DNA of 64,000 nucleotides from Niabella pedocola (GTDB lineage Bacteria; Bacteroidota; Bacteroidia; Chitinophagales; Chitinophagaceae): the NCBI RefSeq assembly GCF_021044425.1, contig NZ_JAJNEC010000008.1, positions 248,001-312,000 on the forward strand, read 5' to 3'. The position numbers and the translations under genes are program-made. The notes under the pieces were generated by a model that saw nothing but the letters and a program-made list of their open reading frames with translations, did not search any database and was not told where the DNA came from. The stretch's first letter is position 1, and the number at the start of each line of letters is the position of its first letter. Positions 1 to 8,056 of the stretch are shown one piece after another.

Positions 1-486
1 TTATCAACAGACGGAGGTTCGGCCGATATCGCACTTCCGGTGCAGTTTGGTACCATCAGCGCCACCATTGCCAACCAACAGCTTCTGGTAAAATGGACAA
101 CTGAAACAGAATCCAATAATGATCATTTCGATATTGAAGTTTCTGCGGACGGCACGTCTTTTAAAAAGGTCGCATCCGTAGCTTCAAAAGCAGCAGCAGG
201 CCATTCCGCAACTCCCCTGGAATATGAATACCGGTCAGCACAGGCGGAAACGGCACTGGCATTGGCATTCGGAATGCTTTGCTGTACCGGTTTCCTCTCA
301 AAACGGAAAAGATGGCATTACCTGCCCGCTGTTCTAATCCTGCTGGCCGTTGCTATCCTATCCGGCTGCTCCAAAAAACATCTGGAAATAGCCCCAACCA
401 TTCCCAACCAGTACCTCCGTATTGCACAGGTAGATAAAGACGGCATAAAAACATACAGCAAGGTGGTAAAAATCACCGGCGAGTAA
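1..486 (+). CDS. FN3-like exported membrane protein, 3' part (paralogue A)
   Basis: The frame is open from base 1, so the start lies before the window; 161 residues are visible. Residues 12-75 match the first half of the FN3/Ig-like domain common in secreted Bacteroidota proteins (WTTETESNNDHFDIE, then a DGTSF turn), and residues 138-158 match its last strands (YLRIAQVDKDG..TYSKV). Between the halves lie a hydrophobic segment (84-99), a KRKR stretch (101-104), a second hydrophobic segment (108-121) and SGC at 121-123, which reads like an internal lipoprotein signal. The gene at 2645-3268 is a close paralogue with the same layout. No function is recognised; an envelope-anchored surface protein is the inference. 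Confidence 0.7.
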   Translation, partial: LSTDGGSADIALPVQFGTISATIANQQLLVKWTTETESNNDHFDIEVSADGTSFKKVASVASKAAAGHSATPLEYEYRSAQAETALALAFGMLCCTGFLSKRKRWHYLPAVLILLAVAILSGCSKKHLEIAPTIPNQYLRIAQVDKDGIKTYSKVVKITGE

Positions 487-1121
487 TCCATACCTTTTTT
501 AAAGAATAGCTGAAAGAGGCTGTCTCAAAAGTCGTTTTACAACATGATGCCATTCTGAACTTGTTTCAGCATCTATTGACGAGCGATCATCTTTAGATGC
601 CGAAACAAGTTGCCAATGACAGATTACGTTATGTATTAAAGATCAATTATACTTTTGGCAAGCTGTCCCGATCATTCGGGATTGTTTCAGCTTCCATGTG
701 GATCTTTCCAATAGACCCTAAAACAAGTTCAGGGTGACCTGAAGCGTATTTGTCATCGCCTCATTGATTTTATTATGTAAATCAAATACTGCCAATGACA
801 GATTGCTTACGCATTGGAAATCAATTATACTTTAGTCATGCCGAACTCGTTTCGGCATCTATGCATGATTTAGGCAGATCCTGAAACAAGTTCAGGATGA
901 CCCAAAACAGATTTGTCATGGCTTCGTTGATTTTGCTACGCAAATGGAAATCTCAGAATGACAAAATAGATACTTTTGGTACAACCTCTTTTTTGTTGCC
1001 CCCAGCCCGCACTTCAATTTCAAAAATCTACATCTTAATAGTGATTCCGGCACTTGCTCTTAATAAATTTCCCACCTCATCTACCGGGTTATAGTTTCGT
1101 TTCTCAAGCAAATCAAATACC
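487..1121. repeat. Intergenic stretch with dispersed palindromic repeats
   Basis: No convincing gene is seen; a short frame at 897-1094 runs through the repeats. The stretch holds a 17-base sequence at 516-532 (GAGGCTGTCTCAAAAGT), related to the arms of the inverted repeat at 42182-42266. It also holds several imperfect inverted units of the type ctgaacttgtttcagcatct / cctgaaacaagttcagga (about 555-610, 660-735, 840-905). Similar units occur at about 51410-51535, so this is a dispersed intergenic repeat family of the REP kind. A weak -7-like TAGTTTCG at 1092-1099 precedes the next gene. Confidence 0.6.
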
Positions 1122-2543
1122 ATGAAATTGAAACTATTATTACTCATTCTTTCTGCCACAGGCCTGTTTTTAACTGCCCATACGCAGGTTCCATTAAAAT
1201 TTGCCTTTCAGGGTGTAGCCCGCAACAACAGCGGACAGGCCGTTGCCAACCAATCTGTTTCAGTACGATTTACCATCCATGAAGGTTCTGCCAATGGCAA
1301 TGCCGTATACCAGGAAATGCATACGACTACAACCGGTGCAAATGGTGTATTCAATGTGGCGGTAGGCGGCGGTACGGTAATATTGGGCACCATGTACCTT
1401 AAATGGACTGATGCGATACATTATTTGCAGGTAGAACTGGACGCTGCAGGTGGTGGTGCTTACAGCACTTTCAGTACCACCCAGTTATTAAGTGTTCCCT
1501 ATGCGCTGGCTACCCGGAATATTTCGGGCAATGGTTCTGTTAATTCGGGTGTCCGGGCCAATAGCATGGGTAATGACACCCGGGCTACCGGGCAGGATGC
1601 ATTGGCTATTGGCATGACAACAACAGCTTCCGGCATTTCTTCTTTTGCGGTAGGCAATGGCTCAACAGCCTCTGGTACCGACGCTGTATCGATAGGTTTC
1701 AATGGCAAGGCCTCAGGCAATCAGTCGCTGGCGCTGGGTTCCTATACCGAAGCCACCGGAGAAAACTCCATAGCCGCAATACAGAATTCAAAAGCAACAG
1801 CCAATAATGCAGTTGCCATTGGTTATGAGGCACTGGCCAGCGCAAGTGAAGCAACCGCCATCGGATGGCGTACCACGGCTTCCGGATCCGGGGCACTGGC
1901 TATGGGCACAACCGCAACCGCCTCTATGCAAAATACGACAGCCATAGGAACAAGAGTTACTGCCTCCGGTAGCTATTCAACTGCAATGGGAACCTATACC
2001 AGCACCAACAATTTTGCAGGGTCCTTTATTATTGGAGATTATAATACGATCATGCTCAACAGCTCCGATGCTAATCAGATGACCATGCGTTTCCGTGGCG
2101 GCTACCGGCTTTTTACAGGTACCACAGGTGCAGGAACGGGTGCCGGTGTTACACTGGCTGCTGGCGGCAATAGCTGGGCCAGCATCTCCGACAGTACCAA
2201 AAAAGAAAACTATAAGGCAGCGGATGGCATGCGCTTTCTTTCCAAAATAAAAAACATGAAGCTGGGCAGCTGGAACTATAAAGGGCAGGATAAAAAACAG
2301 TACCGCCACTATGGCCCTATGGCCCAGGAATTTTACAGCCTGTTTGGGAACGACGGCACCGGCACCATCGGCAACGACACCACCATTGCCAGCGCGGATA
2401 TCGATGGGGTGATGATGATCGCATTGCAGGCACTGATCAAGCAATCGGAAGAAATGAAAAACCAGGTAAAGCTATTGAGCGACGCAAATAAAATATTACG
2501 GAAACAGGTACAACAACTGGAAGCGGCAAGAAAAGAAAACTGA
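1122..2543 (+). CDS. Fibre-like surface protein: YadA-type head repeats with C-terminal S74 chaperone domain
   Basis: The 473-residue protein starts with a signal peptide (MKLKLLLLILSATGLFLTA). Residues 25-130 form a beta-rich N-terminal region. Residues about 140-295 carry repeats of the AIGxxxxASGxxSxAxG kind, the left-handed roll of YadA-type trimeric heads. From 351 the sequence matches the intramolecular chaperone of endosialidase (peptidase S74): S356-D357 with K361, the Ser/Lys spacing of five seen in self-cleaving members, then MAQEFYSLFG. The last 45 residues look like a coiled coil. In this family the chaperone trimerises the fibre and cuts itself off. The protein is probably exported and trimeric; no adhesin target can be read. 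It lies between two paralogous FN3-like genes. Confidence 0.8.
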   Translation: MKLKLLLLILSATGLFLTAHTQVPLKFAFQGVARNNSGQAVANQSVSVRFTIHEGSANGNAVYQEMHTTTTGANGVFNVAVGGGTVILGTMYLKWTDAIHYLQVELDAAGGGAYSTFSTTQLLSVPYALATRNISGNGSVNSGVRANSMGNDTRATGQDALAIGMTTTASGISSFAVGNGSTASGTDAVSIGFNGKASGNQSLALGSYTEATGENSIAAIQNSKATANNAVAIGYEALASASEATAIGWRTTASGSGALAMGTTATASMQNTTAIGTRVTASGSYSTAMGTYTSTNNFAGSFIIGDYNTIMLNSSDANQMTMRFRGGYRLFTGTTGAGTGAGVTLAAGGNSWASISDSTKKENYKAADGMRFLSKIKNMKLGSWNYKGQDKKQYRHYGPMAQEFYSLFGNDGTGTIGNDTTIASADIDGVMMIALQALIKQSEEMKNQVKLLSDANKILRKQVQQLEAARKEN

Positions 2544-2644
2544 GCTTTCGATAAACGCATAATAGAGCACAGGGGCACGGAATTTTGACGCCCTGAGCCC
2601 CAGATACTCCATGACGTAACATGACCCATACAATATCAACTACA

Positions 2645-3268
2645 ATGAAACTCAAATCACTTTTTTTACTCCTTACAATAACCGGCCTGTCCCTGGCTGC
2701 GGGCGCCCAGGGGGCCCTTTATCCGGCCTCCGGAAGCGGCAATGCCGGGGCGGTTTCCGTGGACTGGGTGCTGGGGTCCCTATCAACCGACGGAGGACCG
2801 GCGGACATCGCGCTCCCGGTACAGTTTGGCAATATCAGCGCTTCCATCAACAACCAGCGACTCCTGGTTCAATGGACCACCGAAACAGAGACCAACAATG
2901 ATCATTTCGACATTGAAGTTTCCGGGGATGGTACCCATTTTAAAAAGATCGCCGCTGTTGCTTCAAAAGCACCGGGTGGCAACGCCACATCCCCGCTGCA
3001 GTATGAATACGAAACCGGGCGCACCGGAATGACGCTGGCAATGGGTTTAGGGCTTTTCCTCGCCGCCGGGTTATTTGTAAAATGCAAAAGAAACTACGGC
3101 TACCCCCTCGTTGTCTTTCTGCTGGCCGTTGCTTTCACTACCGGTTGTAACAAAAAAGATCTGAGCCTGGAACCCATCAATCCCATTAGCTACCTGCGTA
3201 TCGGCCAGATAGATAAAGATGGCACCAAAGCATATAGTAAGGTTATTCACGTAACACAGGATCAATAA
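2645..3268 (+). CDS. FN3-like exported membrane protein (paralogue B)
   Basis: The 207-residue protein is the full-length version of the truncated gene at the window start. The ATG at 2645 is preferred over 2621 because it gives a clean signal peptide (MKLKSLFLLLTITGLSLAAGAQ). Residues 57-122 resemble the first half of a Bacteroidota FN3/Ig-like domain and 182-204 its last strands (YLRIGQIDKDG..AYSKV). Inserted between them are a hydrophobic segment (128-146), a KCKRNYGY loop, a second hydrophobic segment (154-167) and TTGC with Cys168, which looks like an internal lipobox. The layout is the same in both paralogues although the residues differ. Function unknown; envelope location is inferred. 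Confidence 0.75.
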   Translation: MKLKSLFLLLTITGLSLAAGAQGALYPASGSGNAGAVSVDWVLGSLSTDGGPADIALPVQFGNISASINNQRLLVQWTTETETNNDHFDIEVSGDGTHFKKIAAVASKAPGGNATSPLQYEYETGRTGMTLAMGLGLFLAAGLFVKCKRNYGYPLVVFLLAVAFTTGCNKKDLSLEPINPISYLRIGQIDKDGTKAYSKVIHVTQDQ

Positions 3269-3296
3269 AAATTTATAAACGTATAAAAATATAGTA

Positions 3297-4058
3297 ATGA
3301 GATATACCCTTGCAGTATTGCTACTGGCCGCTGCCTTCAGCTGTAAAAAAGAAAGAACGACCACTTCTCCGGAAGAGCGGGAAGCGCTCCTGCGGGTAAC
3401 CGAAATAGAAAATGCTTACAATAACGACGCGCCCGAAACCCTTAAGGTCTCTTATGATCCCCTGGGGCGGATCAGCAGCAGCATTAGCGGTGATAAAAAG
3501 TACCTCTTTAATTACCAAACACCTTCCGCCCTGCAGATAAGTCGTTATAAGATCAGCGACAATACCCTGGTTCAGACCATTGATTGCATGCTGAATACGG
3601 CGGGTGCCATTACGAAGGAAACATACCGGAATGCTTCGGATAACGCCATTTTCTACACTTACCAGTATGGCTACAATGCAGACGGATACATGATCCTTGC
3701 AGAAGCGGCCGGCTACAATAATTCCTACAAATGGGAATTTATCTATACTGATGGGCTGCTTACGCAATCGAAATATTACGAGGCAGGCGTGTACAAATCT
3801 ATAACCCATTTTAAATACGATGCATCCGTTACCAATAAAACCAACCTGCCTCATTGGTGGACCTGGGCTTCATCCATGCTCTATGGAAAGCCTGAAAAAT
3901 ACGCGCTGGTAGAAATCAGGGAATTTGATACCACCAATAAACTGATCCGGCACTGGACCAGCAGCTACCAGTATGATGCAGCTGGAAAAGTTCTGACAGA
4001 AAGCAAACAATCACAGCTGAGTAACGATGTGCAGCGGTACCGGTACAAACTTCAATAA
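3297..4058 (+). CDS. Putative lipoprotein with YD-like repeats
   Basis: The 253-residue protein begins with a lipoprotein signal ending AAAFSC (Cys16) followed by KKERTTT, typical of Bacteroidota lipoproteins. The rest is rich in Tyr, Asp and Gly strands such as YDPLGRISS, YGYNADGYMI and YQYDAAGKVLTES, which resemble degenerate YD/RHS repeats, so a beta-strand-rich surface or periplasmic domain is likely. No catalytic motif is seen. It lies 28 bases after the FN3-like gene on the same strand and may be cotranscribed. The exact role is unknown. Confidence 0.65.
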   Translation: MRYTLAVLLLAAAFSCKKERTTTSPEEREALLRVTEIENAYNNDAPETLKVSYDPLGRISSSISGDKKYLFNYQTPSALQISRYKISDNTLVQTIDCMLNTAGAITKETYRNASDNAIFYTYQYGYNADGYMILAEAAGYNNSYKWEFIYTDGLLTQSKYYEAGVYKSITHFKYDASVTNKTNLPHWWTWASSMLYGKPEKYALVEIREFDTTNKLIRHWTSSYQYDAAGKVLTESKQSQLSNDVQRYRYKLQ

Positions 4059-4130
4059 CCTTCCGCCTAAAAGCATTCATGTCACAACACAAAAGGTACC
4101 AGCCGCGGCGACCGTTGTAAATTAAAATGG

Positions 4131-4138
4131 TAAATTTG
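4131..4138 (+). promoter_or_regulatory. -7 element TAAATTTG of the histidine kinase gene
   Basis: This is an exact match to the Bacteroidota -7 consensus TAnnTTTG. It ends six bases before the ATG at 4145, so the transcript would start at or within a base or two of that ATG. It would lie downstream of the alternative ATG at 4127, which argues for 4145 as the true start. No TTG is seen at normal -33 spacing. Confidence 0.5.
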
Positions 4139-4144
4139 AGTAAT

Positions 4145-7129
4145 ATGAGATTATTGGGTATCGTATTACTGTTGCTGTATTTATCAGCGCCTGCTGCTGC
4201 ACAACCAAACCGCTTCTTTTTCCGGAAACTTACGGTGGCAAACGGGCTGAATGATGCAGGTATCAATGCCATTGCACAGGACAACAAAGGCTTCATGTGG
4301 TTCGCCACCAAGGCCGGGCTAAACCGGTTTGATGGTAAATCGGTAAAAACCTACAGCTTTGTTCCGGGCGATCCGGGCTCGCTTCCCACATCGCTTTCCC
4401 GGTGCATGTCGGCAGACAGCAGCGGGGGCTTCCTGGTGGGTATTGAAGAGGGTATGCTGGAATATGATGTAACCGCCGACCGGTTTGTTCCGGTAAAAGC
4501 ACTAACGGATACCTGGGTAACCCATATCCTGCCTGTTAATAAGCATACGGTTTACCTGGGCACCAGAAAAGGGCTGGTAAAATACAATCCTGTAACCAAG
4601 GCAGCGTTTTTTTACAATAAGCAAAGAGACACTTCCCTGCCTAAAATAATTTACCAGTTAGAGCAAAAGAACGGCTTCATTTATATAGCCGGTGGTACCG
4701 GCCTGTTTCGCCTGAATGTAGCTACGGACCAGATGCAAAAGATCCCTTTGCCGGTGCCGGCAGCTGCAAGAGTAATTGCAACAGCTACGGATCACAATGG
4801 CCATTTCTGGATCACGACCCGGAACCCCAACCTGCTGCTAAAGTTTTCTGCGGACTTTAGCGCCTGTGAAAACTATAGCCGCTATATCGAATCGGAAAAC
4901 AGTACCCTGGTGAATTTTTCCGCAATGATCGCCGACCGGTCCGGTCGCATCTGGATCACCACGCACCTGGACGGACTGATGTTGTATAACGAGCAGACCA
5001 ATGCATTTGACCATTTCCTGCACGATCCGTTGCAGATGTGGACGCCTTCCACCAACCTGCACAGCGCGCTTTATTGTGACCAGGCAGGCCGGATATGGGT
5101 GGGCGGAAACAACGGCATCAATTATTTCAGTCCGGATAAAACCTTCTTCCATATCATACCGGTATTTGATCATGACCGCGACAAAAGGAACCGCAGGGTG
5201 GCACGGGTAGCTGCGGAAGACAAAAATGGCCATCTGTGGCTGGGTACGCTGGATGGCCTTGTACGTTACGATCCCCGCTCCGGCAACTATAAAGAATGGA
5301 ATAACCGGAAAGGCCGGCCAGACATGCTGCATTACAATTCCATCAGGGGAATTGTGTGTGATGACGCCGGCGATATCTGGATCGCCACCGGTCATGGCAT
5401 CAACAGGTATATCCAGGAAACGGGGAAAATGGTCTTTTACAAAAAAAAAGATTCCATTCCCGAGGTCTTCTATTTTTCGGCAGACAGGGATCGCCATGGC
5501 AATATCTGGTTCTCCTCGCGGGATGAAGACGGCTTCTACTATTATGCCCCCGGGGAGCAAAAATTCCGCAGCATCCGGTCTGTACCCGGGTTAAATGTGT
5601 TTGCAGGCGAAGGCGGGCGAAAATTATTCCAGGACCGTAAAGGACGATACTGGCTGGGATTTAACGGCAACGGGCTCGGCATGTATGATGCCATTACCGG
5701 AAAGCATCACCGGTGGAAGGCTTCCGCCGCACCGGGTAGTATTGCCGGCAATTCCGTTGTAGATATCAAGGAAGACCGAAGCGGCCAGATATGGATAAGT
5801 ACGTTTACCGGTCTGTCTGTCATCGATCCGGTAACATTGCGGGTAACCAACTACAATCATACCAACGGCCTCATTAACAACAGTACCGGCCCGCTTGCTA
5901 TTGACCCGGCCAACCGGGTTTGGATCGGCACTTCCGGCGGATTGATGATGCTGGACAGCAGTCGCAGATATTTTACTTCATTTGGATTGCAGCAGGGCCT
6001 TCCTTCGGTTGACTTTCCGGAACATGCGGCGGCGGCGTTAAGCAACGGCGACATACTGATGCCTACCCAAAATGGCTTCATCCGGTTTACCGCCTCAGCA
6101 TTTGAAAAAGAAAATAATTCACTGACCCCGTTCTTTACCACGCTGGATATATCCGGCAGCAGACAGGAGCCATTGCTTGCGTCTTCCATTCATTTGAAAC
6201 ACGACGAAAACTTTTTCACGATCGGCTTCGCAGCCGTTAACTATGACAACCCGGAGGATACCTGGTATGCTTACCGGCTGGAAGGTATCGATGAAGACTG
6301 GAAGTATACCCGTAACCGCTTTGCCGATTACACAAAAATACCCGGCGGAAACTATACCTTCCGCCTGAAGGCGTCTACAGACCGGGAGCAATGGAATATG
6401 CCGGAGCAGTTGCTCCATATTCGTATTGATACACCGTTTTATAAAACGGCCTGGTTCCGCCCGCTCCTGTTGTTGTTACTAACCGGTGGTATTGTGTTTT
6501 TTTACCGTTACCGGATGCGCCAGAAGGAAACACTGTTAGCACTTCACGGAAAAGCACAGCTGCTGGAAAAAGAAAAGGCCATGGTGATGTATGAAAGCTT
6601 AAAGCAGCAGTTGAACCCGCATTTCCTCTTCAACTCACTCACCTCATTATCGGGTCTTATTGACACCGACCGGAAAACAGCCAATAGTTTCCTGGAACAG
6701 ATGTCCCGGATCTACCGGTATATTTTAAAAAACAGGGATAGCGAGTTGGTAACACTCCGGGAAGAACTGGCTTTTGCACAAACCTATATCCAGCTACAAA
6801 AAACAAGATTCAAAGAAGGGCTACAGATAACGATTGCTGTGGAAGAAGACGACTGCGCGCGGAAAATTGTACCGGTCACCCTGCAAAACCTTACTGAGAA
6901 CGCCATCAAACACAATATCATTGATCCGGACACTCCGCTGTGCATCACGTTTTCAACGGCGAACGGCTACCTGCTGGTAAAAAACAACCTGCAAAAAAAA
7001 CATATGGTGGAAACGTCCAATAAACAGGGGCTCGCAAGCCTGCAGGCACTTTATGCATACCTCAGCGACAAGCCCATAACGATCGAAGAAACAAAGGATG
7101 AATTCCGCATTTATATTCCGCTCATTTAA
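4145..7129 (+). CDS. Two-component propeller sensor with LytS-type histidine kinase domain
   Basis: The chosen start gives a signal peptide (MRLLGIVLLLLYLSAPAAAQ) and a protein of 994 residues. Most of the periplasmic part consists of repeated blades of the two-component propeller type (GLNDAGINAIAQDNKGFMWF, GHLWLGTLDGLVRYD, GQIWISTFTGLSV). A Y_Y_Y-type domain follows (YAYRLEGIDEDW), then one membrane helix at about 770-790. The cytoplasmic part is a His_kinase/LytS module with NPHFLFN (His about 826), an N-box LTENAIKHN (about 916-924) and GLASLQ near the end. Such kinases sense envelope or glycan cues, but the ligand cannot be read here. The gene lies 18 bases upstream of its LytTR partner. 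Confidence 0.9.
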   Translation: MRLLGIVLLLLYLSAPAAAQPNRFFFRKLTVANGLNDAGINAIAQDNKGFMWFATKAGLNRFDGKSVKTYSFVPGDPGSLPTSLSRCMSADSSGGFLVGIEEGMLEYDVTADRFVPVKALTDTWVTHILPVNKHTVYLGTRKGLVKYNPVTKAAFFYNKQRDTSLPKIIYQLEQKNGFIYIAGGTGLFRLNVATDQMQKIPLPVPAAARVIATATDHNGHFWITTRNPNLLLKFSADFSACENYSRYIESENSTLVNFSAMIADRSGRIWITTHLDGLMLYNEQTNAFDHFLHDPLQMWTPSTNLHSALYCDQAGRIWVGGNNGINYFSPDKTFFHIIPVFDHDRDKRNRRVARVAAEDKNGHLWLGTLDGLVRYDPRSGNYKEWNNRKGRPDMLHYNSIRGIVCDDAGDIWIATGHGINRYIQETGKMVFYKKKDSIPEVFYFSADRDRHGNIWFSSRDEDGFYYYAPGEQKFRSIRSVPGLNVFAGEGGRKLFQDRKGRYWLGFNGNGLGMYDAITGKHHRWKASAAPGSIAGNSVVDIKEDRSGQIWISTFTGLSVIDPVTLRVTNYNHTNGLINNSTGPLAIDPANRVWIGTSGGLMMLDSSRRYFTSFGLQQGLPSVDFPEHAAAALSNGDILMPTQNGFIRFTASAFEKENNSLTPFFTTLDISGSRQEPLLASSIHLKHDENFFTIGFAAVNYDNPEDTWYAYRLEGIDEDWKYTRNRFADYTKIPGGNYTFRLKASTDREQWNMPEQLLHIRIDTPFYKTAWFRPLLLLLLTGGIVFFYRYRMRQKETLLALHGKAQLLEKEKAMVMYESLKQQLNPHFLFNSLTSLSGLIDTDRKTANSFLEQMSRIYRYILKNRDSELVTLREELAFAQTYIQLQKTRFKEGLQITIAVEEDDCARKIVPVTLQNLTENAIKHNIIDPDTPLCITFSTANGYLLVKNNLQKKHMVETSNKQGLASLQALYAYLSDKPITIEETKDEFRIYIPLI

Positions 7130-7147
7130 TCTTAACACATCCGCTTT

Positions 7148-7921
7148 ATGAAAGCAATCATTATAGAAGACGAAGAAATCATCGCACAGGTGCTGCAAAA
7201 TAAAATAAACGATGCAGATCCCTCTATTGACATCATCAAGATCATTCCCAGTTTGAAAATTGCCAAAAAATGGTTCATGCAAAATGAAGAGCCCGATATC
7301 CTGTTTATGGATATCCAGCTTAGCGACGGCGTCAGTTTTGAACTCCTCGAGTATTTTCAATTGAAATGCCCCATTGTATTCACCACGGCTTATGATGAAT
7401 TTGCCATTCGTGCTTTTAAGGTGAACGGTGTTGATTACCTTCTGAAACCGGTCAATGAAGACGAACTGAAAAAAGCTATTGAAAAGTGCAAGGCGGTTAT
7501 TCTGCAACGAAAACCAATGGTTGCAGATATTGCCGAACTGATGAAAGCACTTTCATATCCGCAACACACCACCAAAAGATATAAGGAACGGTTTGTTGCC
7601 AGTATCCGTAATCAGTGGATGCCCATCCCCGTTACAGAGATCGCCTTTTTTGCCAAAGAAGTGCTCCATTATCTTTACCTGTTTAACGGTGAACGGTACC
7701 TGCTGGACAGCACCTCTCTCGACGATGTAGAAGAAGTACTTGATCCGGACCGCTTTTATCGCGCCAACCGGCAATACATTATTAATATCGATGCCGTACA
7801 TGCCGTTAAACCGGTTGAAAACTCAAAGCTCCTGATCCGGCTGAAAGCGCCCAACCATAAATTCGAGATCGATATGAGCCGGGAACGGGCTCCGGCTTTT
7901 AAAAAATGGATGGGCAAATAG
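7148..7921 (+). CDS. LytTR-family response regulator
   Basis: The 257-residue regulator has an N-terminal receiver domain with acidic residues near the start (EDEE), phosphoacceptor Asp55 in LFMDIQLSDG, a conserved Thr in FTTAYDEF and Lys in LLKPV. The C-terminal LytTR DNA-binding domain spans about 150-255 (LDDVEEVLDPDRFYRANRQYIIN). It follows the histidine kinase closely and is almost certainly its partner. Its targets are not evident. A simple guess is the surface-protein genes upstream, but no shared operator was recognised. Confidence 0.93.
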   Translation: MKAIIIEDEEIIAQVLQNKINDADPSIDIIKIIPSLKIAKKWFMQNEEPDILFMDIQLSDGVSFELLEYFQLKCPIVFTTAYDEFAIRAFKVNGVDYLLKPVNEDELKKAIEKCKAVILQRKPMVADIAELMKALSYPQHTTKRYKERFVASIRNQWMPIPVTEIAFFAKEVLHYLYLFNGERYLLDSTSLDDVEEVLDPDRFYRANRQYIINIDAVHAVKPVENSKLLIRLKAPNHKFEIDMSRERAPAFKKWMGK

Positions 7922-8056
7922 CACCGGTGGCACAACCTTTTTATTTGTGCGGAATGATACCCATTCGCATATGCAACAGGTTAAAGCTGCCACCAGAAGC
8001 TGTGCAGTTGTGTAACAGGCATTCGTTTGCCCCGGCCCTGTTTTGTTAAAGAATAT

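Noticed and set aside
897..1094. 65-codon frame
   Set aside because: It begins inside the dispersed palindromic repeat and has no signal, domain or ribosome-binding support.
1122..2543. Prophage tail fibre
   Set aside because: The protein has a secretion signal and no phage structural, lysis or integrase genes are near.
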